This document shows positions 1 to 7,044 of a DNA stretch of 10,859 bases, piece after piece. The first letter of the stretch is position 1, and each line of letters starts with the position of its first letter. The stretch covers positions 1 to 10,859 of the forward strand of contig CAMLOF010000083.1 in NCBI GenBank assembly GCA_946481585.1, written 5' to 3'. The notes below the pieces were generated by a model. The model saw only the letters and a program-made list of their open reading frames with translations, had not been told where the DNA came from and searched no databases. The position numbers were made by a program, and so were the translations under genes. Origin of the DNA: an uncultured Macromonas sp. GTDB lineage: Bacteria; Pseudomonadota; Gammaproteobacteria; Burkholderiales; Burkholderiaceae.

Positions 1-953
1 AGCAAAGCCACCACAGCCTCGGTGATCGGCATCTCCACCCCCAGGCTGCGCGCCCGCTGCGCCACCGTGCGCGCGCTGTAAACCCCCTCGGCCACGTGCC
101 CCAGGGAATCCACGGCCTCCTGCAGACTCTTGCCCTGCGCCAGCAGCAAGCCCACCTGCCGGTTGCGGCTCAAGTCGCCCGTGGCAGTCAACACCAGGTC
201 GCCCAAACCGCTCAAACCCATGAAAGTCTCGGGCCGCGCACCCAGCGCCAGCCCCAAACGTGAAATTTCGGCCAAACCGCGCGTGATCAACGCCGCTCGC
301 GCGTTCAGGCCCAGATCCAGGCCATCGCACAGCCCCGTGGCAATCGCCATCACGTTCTTCACCGCGCCGCCCACTTCCACACCTACGATGTCATCGTTGG
401 CATAGACGCGCAGCGCCTGGCTGTGGAAAGCCTGCACCAGCAATTCGCACACGGCCTTTTGTCTGCAAGCCGCCACCAAGGCGGTGGGGCGGCCGCGAGC
501 CACCTCCTGGGCAAAGCTCGGCCCGCTCAGCACCCCCGCCTGCAAGCCGGGCGCCACCTGGGCACAGATTTCATGCCCCAACAAGCCCACGTCACCCGCG
601 GATTCGTCGGCAGCCCGCTCAAAGCCCTTGCACAACCACACGACCGGCATGGTGCAGTCGCGCAGCAGCGTCAGCATCTCGCGCAAGGCCGCCATAGGCG
701 TGCCAACGATCACCAGATCCTGCCCCTCCAGTTGCGCCGCCAGTTCGGTGGCAGGGCAACTGAACACGGTCAGCCGCTCGGGAAACGCCAGCCCAGGCAG
801 GTAACGCTCGTTGCAACGCTGCGCCTGCATGCGCCCAGCCTGTGCAGCGTCGCGTGCCCACAGGCGCACGTCGTGCGGCGTGCCGTTGTCTGACGCTGCA
901 GCCATGGCCAGGGCCGTGCCCCAGGCACCGGCCCCCAGAACGCTGATCCTCAT
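1..953 (-). CDS. gpsA: Glycerol-3-phosphate dehydrogenase [NAD(P)+], GpsA (3' end cut by window)
   Basis: Reduces dihydroxyacetone phosphate to sn-glycerol 3-phosphate with NAD(P)H in the cytoplasm, giving the backbone for phospholipid synthesis. I translated it from the ATG at 953 down to the window edge: 317 codons with no stop. The family is usually about 330-340 residues, so roughly 15-20 C-terminal residues lie outside. Visible motifs are the N-terminal Rossmann loop [10 protein letters not shown] (residues 7-16), the WLCKGFE segment with the conserved lysine K109, [10 protein letters not shown] (from residue 143), EVGGAVKNV with the likely catalytic lysine K199, and GLSGLGDL with D252. 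The reading frame is intact. Its start lies 19 bases after the secB stop on the same strand, and no strong ribosome-binding site is visible, so it is probably co-transcribed with secB. The secB-gpsA order is the same as in E. coli. Confidence 0.97.
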   Translation of the reverse strand, partial: MRISVLGAGAWGTALAMAAASDNGTPHDVRLWARDAAQAGRMQAQRCNERYLPGLAFPERLTVFSCPATELAAQLEGQDLVIVGTPMAALREMLTLLRDCTMPVVWLCKGFERAADESAGDVGLLGHEICAQVAPGLQAGVLSGPSFAQEVARGRPTALVAACRQKAVCELLVQAFHSQALRVYANDDIVGVEVGGAVKNVMAIATGLCDGLDLGLNARAALITRGLAEISRLGLALGARPETFMGLSGLGDLVLTATGDLSRNRQVGLLLAQGKSLQEAVDSLGHVAEGVYSARTVAQRARSLGVEMPITEAVVAL

Positions 954-972
954 GCGTCGCTCAAGGCAAAGG

Positions 973-1431
973 TCACTGGGTCACGATGCGCGGCGCGTCT
1001 TCTTCCTGCTGCGCCTGCTGCTGCTCGTACATGGCCTGGAAGTTGATCTCGGCCAGGTGCACGGGCGGGAAACCGGCACGCTGGATCATGTCGGCCACGT
1101 TGCCGCGCAGGTAGGGATAGACGATCTGCGGGCAGGCAATACCCATGATCGGGCCCATCTGGTCGGCGGGCAGGTTGCGGATCTCGAAAATACCGGCCTG
1201 CTTGGCTTCCACCAGGAACACCGTCTTGTCGTTGATCTTGGTCTGCACGGTGGCGGTCACGGCCACTTCGTACACGCCATCGGCCACGGGCTGTGCCTCG
1301 ACGCCGAGCTGGATATCCACGCTGGGCTGCTCCTGCTCCAGCAGAATGGCTGGGGAGTTGGGCTGTTCGAGCGACGCCTCCTTCAGGTACACGCGCTGGA
1401 TCTGGAACACGGGAGTGGAGTCGTCTGCCAT
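973..1431 (-). CDS. secB: Protein-export chaperone SecB
   Basis: SecB is a cytoplasmic homotetrameric chaperone that keeps preproteins unfolded and hands them to SecA at the Sec translocon. The 152-residue product has the usual SecB length and family segments: [20 protein letters not shown] near the N-terminus, then the conserved stretches around [25 protein letters not shown] and [14 protein letters not shown], followed by an acidic, glutamine-rich tail of the kind that contacts SecA. The ATG at 1431 has a plausible ribosome-binding site (GAAGAG, six bases upstream on the minus strand). The gene lies between grxC and gpsA, as in E. coli. Its leader is unusual: an intrinsic terminator ends only 26 bases before the start codon, so expression must come from read-through of an upstream transcript or from a promoter overlapping the hairpin. 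Confidence 0.97.
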   Translation of the reverse strand: MADDSTPVFQIQRVYLKEASLEQPNSPAILLEQEQPSVDIQLGVEAQPVADGVYEVAVTATVQTKINDKTVFLVEAKQAGIFEIRNLPADQMGPIMGIACPQIVYPYLRGNVADMIQRAGFPPVHLAEINFQAMYEQQQAQQEEDAPRIVTQ

Positions 1432-1457
1432 GAAAGTCTCTTCAAGAATCTAGGGTC

Positions 1458-1496
1458 AAAAAAACAGACCCGCTGGAGGCGTTCCCGCAGCGGGTC
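1458..1496 (-). terminator. Intrinsic terminator or attenuator between grxC and secB
   Basis: Read on the minus strand, GACCCGCTG (1496-1488) pairs perfectly with CAGCGGGTC (1475-1467) across a 12-base loop. A run of seven T residues follows after TG (1464-1458). This is a textbook Rho-independent terminator. It lies 48 bases after the grxC stop and 26 bases before the secB start. It would end the rhodanese-grxC transcript, or act as a partial terminator setting how much reaches secB-gpsA. I see no promoter fully downstream of it. Confidence 0.8.
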
Positions 1497-1544
1497 ATGA
1501 ACTCGGAACACTGGGCATTATGCAGCCCAATCGCCCGGTCGAGA

Positions 1545-1802
1545 TCAGGTGGACAGCAGTGGCACCAAGCCGCCTCGCGCATCCAGTGCATGAAGGTCGT
1601 CGCAACCGCCCACGTGGGTGTCGCCAATGAAAATCTGCGGCACGCTCGTGCGGCCGGTCAGGTCCTTCATGGCCGAGCGGACGTCGGGCTTGCCGTCCAC
1701 CACAATTTCCTCCCACTGCTGCACCCCGCGTTCGCGCAGCAATGCCTTGGCACGCGTGCAGTAGGGGCAGTAGTCGCTGCTGTAAATCTTGACCTGAGCC
1801 AT
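1545..1802 (-). CDS. grxC: Glutaredoxin 3 (GrxC)
   Basis: Small cytoplasmic thiol-disulfide oxidoreductase that uses glutathione to reduce protein disulfides and mixed disulfides. The 85-residue product has the length of class I GrxC proteins. The dithiol active site CPYC is at residues 12-15. It also has the cis-proline segment TSVPQIFI and the glutathione-binding GGCDDL motif near the C-terminus. The start is well supported: GGAGAG lies seven bases before the ATG at 1802. The gene is 33 bases after the rhodanese gene on the same strand, so the two probably share a transcript, and a strong terminator follows it. The rhodanese-grxC pairing upstream of secB matches yibN-grxC-secB in E. coli. 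Confidence 0.96.
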   Translation of the reverse strand: MAQVKIYSSDYCPYCTRAKALLRERGVQQWEEIVVDGKPDVRSAMKDLTGRTSVPQIFIGDTHVGGCDDLHALDARGGLVPLLST

Positions 1803-1835
1803 GAATTCACTCTCCGTTATTCACAGCCGAAATTG

Positions 1836-2246
1836 TCAGCCCTTTTGCACCGGCAGGTTGGCGGAACGCCACGCACCCATGCCGCCGGTCAGGGAATGCA
1901 CCTTCTCGTAGCCCAGTTTCTTGGCCATGGCCACCGCGCGGTTGGAGCGCACACCAGAGGCGCACACCATCACCACCGGCACCGACTTGTTCTTGGCAAC
2001 GGCAGACAGCTTGGACTCCAGCTCACCCAGTGGAACGTTCTTGGCGCCCGTCACGTGGCCATTGGCGAACTCCTCGGGGGAGCAAACGTCAACCACCACC
2101 GCTTTTTCGCGGTTCATCAACTGCACAGCCTCGGTGGGCGTGATGCCCGCTGCGCCGCCACCCTTGCCAAGAACCGGCCACAAAAGCATGGCGCCAGAGC
2201 TGATGGCCACAACAAACAAAACCCAGTTTTCCAAAAAGAAAGTCAC
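1836..2246 (-). CDS. Membrane-anchored rhodanese-like domain protein (YibN type)
   Basis: A single rhodanese domain behind one N-terminal membrane segment, 136 residues. Residues 8-26 form a hydrophobic helix that should anchor it in the inner membrane. The rhodanese fold covers roughly residues 35-133: [25 protein letters not shown], the active-site loop CASGVRS with C95 as persulfide carrier, and the closing [13 protein letters not shown] chose the GTG at 2246 because AAAGG lies six bases upstream and the membrane helix starts right after it; the frame stays open further upstream only because it runs antisense to gpmA. Rhodaneses move sulfane sulfur, but the physiological partner is unknown. 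It is the first gene of the minus-strand run and matches E. coli yibN in position and architecture. Confidence 0.9.
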   Translation of the reverse strand: MTFFLENWVLFVVAISSGAMLLWPVLGKGGGAAGITPTEAVQLMNREKAVVVDVCSPEEFANGHVTGAKNVPLGELESKLSAVAKNKSVPVVMVCASGVRSNRAVAMAKKLGYEKVHSLTGGMGAWRSANLPVQKG

Positions 2247-2324
2247 GTTATACCTTTCAGTGCAACCTGCTATTTTAAAATCAGTTGTTTTGCCCCTGTC
2301 CAACGCCTGCCAACCCTGACTCAC
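2247..2324. promoter_or_regulatory. Divergent promoter region between the rhodanese gene and gpmA
   Basis: These 78 bases are the only space from which both the minus-strand rhodanese-grxC unit and plus-strand gpmA can be started. The region is AT-rich in an otherwise GC-rich window. It carries the perfect palindrome ATTTTAAAAT (2272-2281), which offers a TAAAAT -10-like hexamer on each strand. I could not pair either hexamer with a convincing -35 box at 16-18 bases. The promoter call therefore rests on gene layout and base composition. Confidence 0.45.
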
Positions 2325-3068
2325 ATGTACAAGCTCGTTCTGATCCGCCACGGTGAATCCACCTGGAACCTGGAAAACCGTTTCACCGGCTGGACCGATG
2401 TCGACCTCACCCCCACTGGCGTCTCGCAGGCCATGTCTGCAGGCAAGCTGCTCAAGGCCGAGGGCTGGGACTTCGACCTGTGCTTCACCAGCGTGCTCAA
2501 GCGCGCCATCCACACCCTGTGGTACACGCTGGACGAAATGGACCGCACCTGGCTGCCTGTCGTCAAAGACTGGCGCCTGAACGAGCGTCACTACGGCGGC
2601 CTGCAGGGCCTGAACAAGGCCGACATGGCCAAGCAATACGGTGACGAGCAGGTACTCATCTGGCGCCGCAGCTACGACACGCCGCCCCCGGCACTGGAGG
2701 CAACCGACCCCCGCAGCGAGCGTGGCGACCGCCGTTACGCTGGCTTGGCCCCCGAGCAGATCCCGCTCACCGAGTGCCTCAAGGACACTGTTGCCCGCGT
2801 CATCCCTTGCTGGAGCGACACCTTGGCACCCGCCATCAAATCGGGCAAGCGCGTGCTGGTGGCCGCGCACGGCAACTCCATCCGGGCGCTGATCAAGTAC
2901 CTGGACGGCATCTCCGACAGCGACATCGTCAACCTCAACATCCCCAACGGCATTCCGCTGGTGTACGAGCTTGACGCCGACCTGAAGCCCATCCGCCACT
3001 ACTACCTGGGCGACGCCGAAGCAGCAGCGCGTGCCGCAGCCGCCGTGGCAAGCCAAGGCAAGGCCTGA
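2325..3068 (+). CDS. gpmA: 2,3-bisphosphoglycerate-dependent phosphoglycerate mutase
   Basis: Interconverts 3- and 2-phosphoglycerate in glycolysis and gluconeogenesis through a phosphohistidine intermediate. The product has 247 residues, close to the roughly 250 of E. coli GpmA. The phospho-acceptor histidine is H9 in LIRHGES, followed by [12 protein letters not shown]. The acid/base glutamate is E87 in [11 protein letters not shown], and the second catalytic histidine is H182 in AAHGNSIR. The frame is open far upstream of 2325, but homology begins at [11 protein letters not shown], so I place the start there; no clear ribosome-binding site precedes it. The C-terminus ends in an alanine-rich tail. 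It diverges from the rhodanese-grxC-secB-gpsA run. The corresponding E. coli position holds the unrelated cofactor-independent enzyme GpmM. Confidence 0.97.
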   Translation: MYKLVLIRHGESTWNLENRFTGWTDVDLTPTGVSQAMSAGKLLKAEGWDFDLCFTSVLKRAIHTLWYTLDEMDRTWLPVVKDWRLNERHYGGLQGLNKADMAKQYGDEQVLIWRRSYDTPPPALEATDPRSERGDRRYAGLAPEQIPLTECLKDTVARVIPCWSDTLAPAIKSGKRVLVAAHGNSIRALIKYLDGISDSDIVNLNIPNGIPLVYELDADLKPIRHYYLGDAEAAARAAAAVASQGKA

Positions 3069-3088
3069 CACACACAGTTGTGCTTTAC

Positions 3089-3114
3089 GGAACCGAAACA
3101 CCCTTTCGGTTTCC
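3089..3114 (+). other. Hairpin in the gpmA-ctpA intergenic gap
   Basis: GGAACCGAAA (3089-3098) pairs with TTTCGGTTTCC (3104-3114) through a five-base loop and one bulged T at 3112. The stem has ten pairs. No T-run follows on either strand, so it is not a classic intrinsic terminator. It lies 20 bases after the gpmA stop and 40 bases before ctpA. It could be a 3'-end stabiliser, a weak attenuator or an operator; the sequence does not decide. Confidence 0.45.
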
Positions 3115-3154
3115 AAGGTGTATATTGGCCGGTGACCGTTAAGAAGGTGCAGCA

Positions 3155-4627
3155 ATGGGGCAAAAACTCAAGATAGCAGGCTGGATTGCAGTGGGCGCCG
3201 TCGCAGGCGCGTTGACCACCGTCCAGTTGCAGGCCGTGGCGCGCGGGTCCCTCTCGCCCCTGCCACTGGAAGAGCTGCAGCAGCTCGCCGCCGTCTTCGG
3301 CATGGTCAAGAGCGACTACGTGGAGCCGGTGGACGAGAAGAAGCTCATCACCGACGCGATTTCGGGCATGGTCTCCAGCCTCGACCCGCACTCGCAATAC
3401 TTCGACAAGAAGAGCTTCAAGGAATTCCGCGAGGGCACCAGCGGCCGCTTCGTGGGCGTCGGCATTGAAATCACCATGGAAGACGGCCTGGTCAAGGTCG
3501 TCTCGCCCATCGAGGATTCCCCAGCCTTCCGCGCCGGGCTCAAGTCCAACGACCTCATCACCAAGATCGACGAAACCGCCGTCAAGGGTCTGTCGCTGAA
3601 CGAGGCCGTCAAGCGCATGCGCGGCGAGCCCAACACCAAGGTGACGCTGACGATCTTCCGCAAGGACGAGAACCGCACCTTCCCGGTGACCATCACCCGC
3701 CAGGAAATCAAGACCCAGAGCGTCAAGTCCAAGGTGATCGAGCCCGGATACGCGTGGCTGCGCGTGTCGCAGTTCCAGGAGCGCACGGTCGAAGACTTTG
3801 CCCGCAAGCTGGAAGACATCTACAAGGAACAGCCGCAGCTCAAGGGCCTGGTGCTGGACCTGCGCAACGACCCGGGCGGCCTGCTCGACGCGGCGGTGGC
3901 CATCTCTGCCGCCTTCCTGCCCGAGAACGTGACCGTCGTGTCCACCAACGGTCAGCTCGAAGAGAGCAAGGCCTTGTTCAAGGCCGCGCCGCAGTACTAC
4001 TTGCGCCGCGCCAGCAACGACCCTATCCGCCACCTGACCGAAACGACCCGTGGCGCTCTGAAGAGCGTGCCGCTGGTGGTGCTGGTCAACGAAGGCTCCG
4101 CCTCGGCCAGCGAGATCGTGGCGGGTGCGCTGCAAGACCACAAGCGCGCCACCATCATGGGCAGCCAGACCTTCGGCAAGGGCTCAGTGCAAACGGTACG
4201 CCCCCTGGGCCCGGACACGGGCCTGAAGCTGACCACCGCCCGCTACTACACACCCAGCGGCCGATCCATCCAGGCCAAGGGCATCGTGCCCGACGTGTGG
4301 CTGGACGAAACCGCCGAGGGCAACCTGTTTGCCGTTCTGCGCACCCGCGAGGCCGACCTGGACAAGCACCTGGGCAACGGCCAGGACAATGGCCGCCAGC
4401 CGAGCGAAGCGGAAAAGGCCGCCGAGCGCCAGCGTGAGCAGGAACGCGAGGCCGCCCGCCTGCGCCTGGAAGAGGAACAGCGCAAGAACCCTGGCCAACG
4501 CCTCATGCCCGAGTTCGGCTCCGACAAGGACTTCCAGTTGCAGCAGGCTGTGAACCAGCTCAAGGGCAAGCCCGTGGTGGCCAGCAAGACGCAGACCGAG
4601 CGCCCGGCTGCCACCACCGAGCAGTGA
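3155..4627 (+). CDS. ctpA: S41-family C-terminal processing peptidase with PDZ domain (CtpA type)
   Basis: A periplasmic serine protease anchored by, or exported through, an N-terminal hydrophobic segment (about residues 6-24). It is 490 residues long. A PDZ domain spans roughly residues 97-175 (GRFVGVGIEI, then SPAFRAGLKSNDLI) and should recognise substrate C-termini. The S41 core follows. The Ser-Lys-Gln catalytic set is visible as S317 in EGSASASEI, K342 in TFGKGSVQ and Q346; the 25-residue Ser-Lys spacing matches known CtpA/CtpB/Prc enzymes. Residues about 425-455 are rich in Glu, Arg and Gln and probably form a helical tail. AAGG seven bases before the ATG supports the start. Family members trim or degrade envelope proteins, including peptidoglycan hydrolases in Pseudomonas. 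The substrate here is unknown. The next gene starts 16 bases later. Confidence 0.95.
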   Translation: MGQKLKIAGWIAVGAVAGALTTVQLQAVARGSLSPLPLEELQQLAAVFGMVKSDYVEPVDEKKLITDAISGMVSSLDPHSQYFDKKSFKEFREGTSGRFVGVGIEITMEDGLVKVVSPIEDSPAFRAGLKSNDLITKIDETAVKGLSLNEAVKRMRGEPNTKVTLTIFRKDENRTFPVTITRQEIKTQSVKSKVIEPGYAWLRVSQFQERTVEDFARKLEDIYKEQPQLKGLVLDLRNDPGGLLDAAVAISAAFLPENVTVVSTNGQLEESKALFKAAPQYYLRRASNDPIRHLTETTRGALKSVPLVVLVNEGSASASEIVAGALQDHKRATIMGSQTFGKGSVQTVRPLGPDTGLKLTTARYYTPSGRSIQAKGIVPDVWLDETAEGNLFAVLRTREADLDKHLGNGQDNGRQPSEAEKAAERQREQEREAARLRLEEEQRKNPGQRLMPEFGSDKDFQLQQAVNQLKGKPVVASKTQTERPAATTEQ

Positions 4628-4643
4628 TCCACGGCAGCGCCTG

Positions 4644-5393
4644 ATGAACGACGAGCAGCTGCTGCGTTACTCGCGCCACATCCTGCTCGACGAGCTGGGT
4701 GTGGAAGGCCAGGAAAAACTGCTGGCGTCCCACGCCGTGGTGATTGGTGCCGGTGGGCTGGGCTCACCCGTGGCGCTCTACCTGGCCAGCGCCGGCGTGG
4801 GCCACATCACCTTGGTGGACCACGACACGGTGGACGCCACCAACCTGCAGCGGCAGATCGCACACAACCTGGAACGTTTGGGCCAACCAAAGGCCGAATC
4901 GGCCAAGGCGGCCATGCATGCCATCAACCCGGAGGTGCGCATCGACACCGTGCTGCAACGTGCCGATGCTGCCCTGCTCGACCAGTTGCTGCCCGGTGCC
5001 GACGTGATCCTGGACTGCACCGACAATTTCGACACCCGCCACGCCATCAACCGTGCCAGCGTACGGCACCGTGTTCCACTGGTTTCCGGGGCCGCCATCC
5101 GCTTCGACGGGCAACTTTCCGTCTACGACCCGCGCAACGCCGAGTCCCCCTGCTACGCCTGCATCTTCCCCGACACCGACGGCCTGGAAGAAGTGCGCTG
5201 CGCCACCATGGGCGTGTTTGCGCCACTGGTCGGCATCATCGGCACCATGCAGGCGGCCGAGGCACTCAAGCTGCTCAGCGGCATGGGTTCACGCCTGGTC
5301 GGGCGGCTCACCATGCTCGACGGCCGAGGCATGGAATTCACCGAAGTCAAGCTCGCACGCAACCCAGGCTGCCCAGTCTGCAGCGGGCACTGA
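4644..5393 (+). CDS. moeB: MoeB/ThiF/HesA-family sulfur-carrier adenylyltransferase
   Basis: E1-like enzyme that adenylates the C-terminal glycine of a small sulfur-carrier protein (MoaD for molybdopterin, ThiS for thiamine) before thiocarboxylate formation. It has 249 residues, the normal single-domain length. Visible parts are the family start LLRYSRHILL (6-15), the nucleotide loop GAGGLGS (35-41), VDHDTVDATNLQRQ (58-71), the magnesium-site DCTDNFD (124-130), the zinc CxxC pairs at C170/C173 and C243/C246, and C186 in RCATMG, at the place of the ThiF/MoeB crossover cysteine. MoeB and ThiF cannot be separated safely by eye. It has no C-terminal rhodanese domain, unlike the eukaryotic MOCS3 type. 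Only 16 bases separate it from ctpA, so it is probably co-transcribed. It faces the MarR gene across 15 bases. Confidence 0.9.
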   Translation: MNDEQLLRYSRHILLDELGVEGQEKLLASHAVVIGAGGLGSPVALYLASAGVGHITLVDHDTVDATNLQRQIAHNLERLGQPKAESAKAAMHAINPEVRIDTVLQRADAALLDQLLPGADVILDCTDNFDTRHAINRASVRHRVPLVSGAAIRFDGQLSVYDPRNAESPCYACIFPDTDGLEEVRCATMGVFAPLVGIIGTMQAAEALKLLSGMGSRLVGRLTMLDGRGMEFTEVKLARNPGCPVCSGH

Positions 5394-5408
5394 GCACGCA
5401 ATCAGGCG

Positions 5409-5960
5409 TCAGCCTTTTCGTTTGACTCCGTCCCCCGCCAGGTGACGGGCTTGGCCGCCAATGCGCCTCTGGGTGCGCGGCAGTTCCGCATCATGCGCTG
5501 TCACCATCTCCTCGGCCCGCGCTTGCAGGCGGTCCAGCACGCCGTCCAGCCAGTCCAGCTCAGCGTCGTCCAGCACATCCAGCAACTCGCGGTTGATCTG
5601 GCGCGCCAGCGGCAGCAGTTCGGCATGGATGCTGCGCGCCTTGTCCGTCAGCATCACCTGCGCGTGCCGCCGGTCGGAAGGGCGTTGGATGCGAACCAGC
5701 AGCTGCTTGTCCACCATGGAGCCGATGGCCCGGGAGGTGCGGGCCTTGTCCAGACCGGCGCGGCGCGCCAGTTCGGTCGGCGTCATCCCATCGGTGGGCT
5801 CCAGCAGGCTGATGAGCCGCCACTCCCGCCGGGTAATACCAAAGCGCCCTTCGCACACGCGCACCACCAGGCTGCCAGCCTGCGCCAGCACGCGGGTGAA
5901 CCGGTACAGGGGCATGTCTACGAGCGAGTCGAGCCGCTTCAGTCTGGAAGCCGTGGCCAT
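5409..5960 (-). CDS. MarR-family transcriptional regulator
   Basis: A dimeric winged-helix DNA-binding protein of 183 residues from the ATG at 5960. A GTG at 5972 in the same frame would add four residues. Neither has a convincing ribosome-binding site, and I prefer the ATG only for codon type. The winged helix covers about residues 43-105: TRREWRLISLL, then MTPTELARRAG (59-69) and LDKARTSRAIGSMVDKQLL as the helix-turn-helix, and the wing DRRHAQVMLT (96-105), which carries the family's DRR signature. Long helices before and after it would form the dimer interface. The arginine- and glycine-rich tail is beyond the usual fold. It is divergent from the Bug-sulfatase-SulP operon, so it most likely represses that operon and itself; MarR proteins often respond to small aromatic or other carboxylate ligands. 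The ligand here is unknown. Confidence 0.9.
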   Translation of the reverse strand: MATASRLKRLDSLVDMPLYRFTRVLAQAGSLVVRVCEGRFGITRREWRLISLLEPTDGMTPTELARRAGLDKARTSRAIGSMVDKQLLVRIQRPSDRRHAQVMLTDKARSIHAELLPLARQINRELLDVLDDAELDWLDGVLDRLQARAEEMVTAHDAELPRTQRRIGGQARHLAGDGVKRKG

Positions 5961-5981
5961 TCGGGTTTTCACGAAGAACAG

Positions 5982-6001
5982 TTGATTAGATCAATCGATT
6001 G
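5982..6001. promoter_or_regulatory. Overlapping palindromes, candidate MarR operator
   Basis: The marR-Bug gap (5961-6056) contains TTGAT-TAG-ATCAA (5982-5994), an inverted repeat with a three-base spacer. It overlaps the perfect ten-base palindrome CAATCGATTG (5992-6001). The pair spans 20 bases, the size MarR dimers usually cover, and sits next to the marR start, where binding would give autorepression. A TCTAAT -10-like hexamer for marR (5990-5985, minus strand) lies inside it. I found no matching -35 box and no clear promoter for the operon. Function is inferred from position and symmetry. Confidence 0.5.
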
Positions 6002-6056
6002 TCACGCTTCTACATTTGCCCCACAAGGACAACGCCACCGATACTCAGGAGACACC

Positions 6057-7028
6057 ATGAACTTCCGCAGACAACTGCTTTGCGCCCTTCTGGGCATCCA
6101 CAGCCTGCTGGCGCCGCTGGCCGCCAATGCGCAGAGCACTTACGCGACAAAACCGGTCCGCCTCGTCAACAACTGGCCGCCCGGCGGCCCCTCGGACATT
6201 CTGGCGCGCTCCGTACAGCCCTATCTCCAAGAGCTGCTCAAGCAGCCGGTGATCGTGGACAACAAGGCAGGTGCGGCTGGCAACCTGGGAGCGACCGAAG
6301 TGGCCCGGGCCCCGGCAGACGGGCACACCGTGCTGTTCGGCATCGACACCACGTTCACGGTCAACCCGCACATCTACAAGACCATGCCCTTCAAGGGCGC
6401 CGACCTGAAGCCCGTGGTCATCATGGCTTCGTCGGGCCTGCTGGTAGGTGTGCATCCATCCACCGGCATCAAGTCGATGAAAGACCTGGTTGCCGCAGGC
6501 AAGGGGAAAGGGCTGATGTTTGGCTCGGGCGGCAATGGCAGCCCCGGCCATCTGTGGGTGGAGATGTTCAAGGACGCGGCTGACGTGAAGGTGACCCACG
6601 TGCCGTACCGTGGCAACACCCCGGCGGTGACTGCCGTGCTGGCTGGTGAAGTCAACGGCGGCGCATTGGCTACCCCGGGCATGCTGCCGCACGTCCAGGG
6701 CGGCAAGATCACCCCGCTGGCGGTGACGGGGCAACAACGTTCAAAACTGGCGCCCGACCTGCCCACGGTGGGAGAGCTGGGCCTGCCGGAACTGGTGCAG
6801 GAGGTCCTGTACCTGGTGATGGTGCCTGCAGCCACGCCCGAACCCGTTGTGCAGACGCTGCAAAAAGGCATTGTGGACGCCCTCAAGCGCCCCGACGTGC
6901 AAGCCCGGCTGACCAGCCTGGACCTGCACTTCGAGGGGCAAACCGGCAGCGCCGCCATCAAGCGCCTTGCCGACACCAGCGCCCGTTACGCCAAGGTGGT
7001 GGCAGCCACCGGCATGCAGGTGGATTGA
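6057..7028 (+). CDS. Bug-family periplasmic solute-binding protein (TctC-like)
   Basis: A secreted receptor of the Bordetella uptake gene family, which binds carboxylates and related small molecules in the periplasm, in some cases for tripartite tricarboxylate transporters. The 323-residue length is typical. The N-terminus has a signal peptide: basic FRR, a hydrophobic stretch, then an ANA|Q cleavage site after residue 25. The mature protein begins with the family signature YATKPVRLVNNWPPGGPSDI and continues with VIVDNKAGAAGNLG, HTVLFG, HVPYRGNTPAVTAVLAGEV and a C-terminal helical region. AGGAGA five bases before the ATG at 6057 settles the start, although the frame is open to 5442. No TctA/TctB membrane genes are adjacent, which is common for orphan Bug proteins. 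It is the first gene of an operon with a sulfatase (16-base gap) and a SulP transporter, suggesting a sulfated ligand. Confidence 0.95.
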   Translation: MNFRRQLLCALLGIHSLLAPLAANAQSTYATKPVRLVNNWPPGGPSDILARSVQPYLQELLKQPVIVDNKAGAAGNLGATEVARAPADGHTVLFGIDTTFTVNPHIYKTMPFKGADLKPVVIMASSGLLVGVHPSTGIKSMKDLVAAGKGKGLMFGSGGNGSPGHLWVEMFKDAADVKVTHVPYRGNTPAVTAVLAGEVNGGALATPGMLPHVQGGKITPLAVTGQQRSKLAPDLPTVGELGLPELVQEVLYLVMVPAATPEPVVQTLQKGIVDALKRPDVQARLTSLDLHFEGQTGSAAIKRLADTSARYAKVVAATGMQVD

Positions 7029-7044
7029 AGACAGGACTGCGGCC

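Noticed and set aside
1497..2324. In-frame extension of gpmA to an earlier start, and of its plus-strand frame across grxC and the rhodanese gene.
   Set aside because: The extension lies antisense to two recognised genes and has no family similarity; GpmA homology starts at 2325.
3121..3126. TATATT as a -10 box for ctpA.
   Set aside because: No -35-like hexamer lies 16-18 bases upstream; the space is occupied by the hairpin. Too weak to list as a promoter.
2247..3155. Long minus-strand open frame running upstream of the rhodanese gene, antisense to gpmA (total 439 codons).
   Set aside because: The rhodanese start is fixed by the GTG at 2246 with a ribosome-binding site and the membrane helix. 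The upstream part is low-complexity shadow coding opposite gpmA, which is well conserved.
3002..4141. Minus-strand open frame of 379 codons opposite ctpA.
   Set aside because: It is a GC-rich shadow frame with no recognisable domain; the plus-strand S41 protease is complete with its catalytic residues.
5394..5408. Possible bidirectional terminator between moeB and marR.
   Set aside because: Only 15 bases separate the stop codons, and I see no stem with a T-run in or around them.
5442..6056. Upstream extension of the Bug protein frame.
   Set aside because: It runs antisense through marR. A strong AGGAGA site and a signal peptide place the start at 6057.
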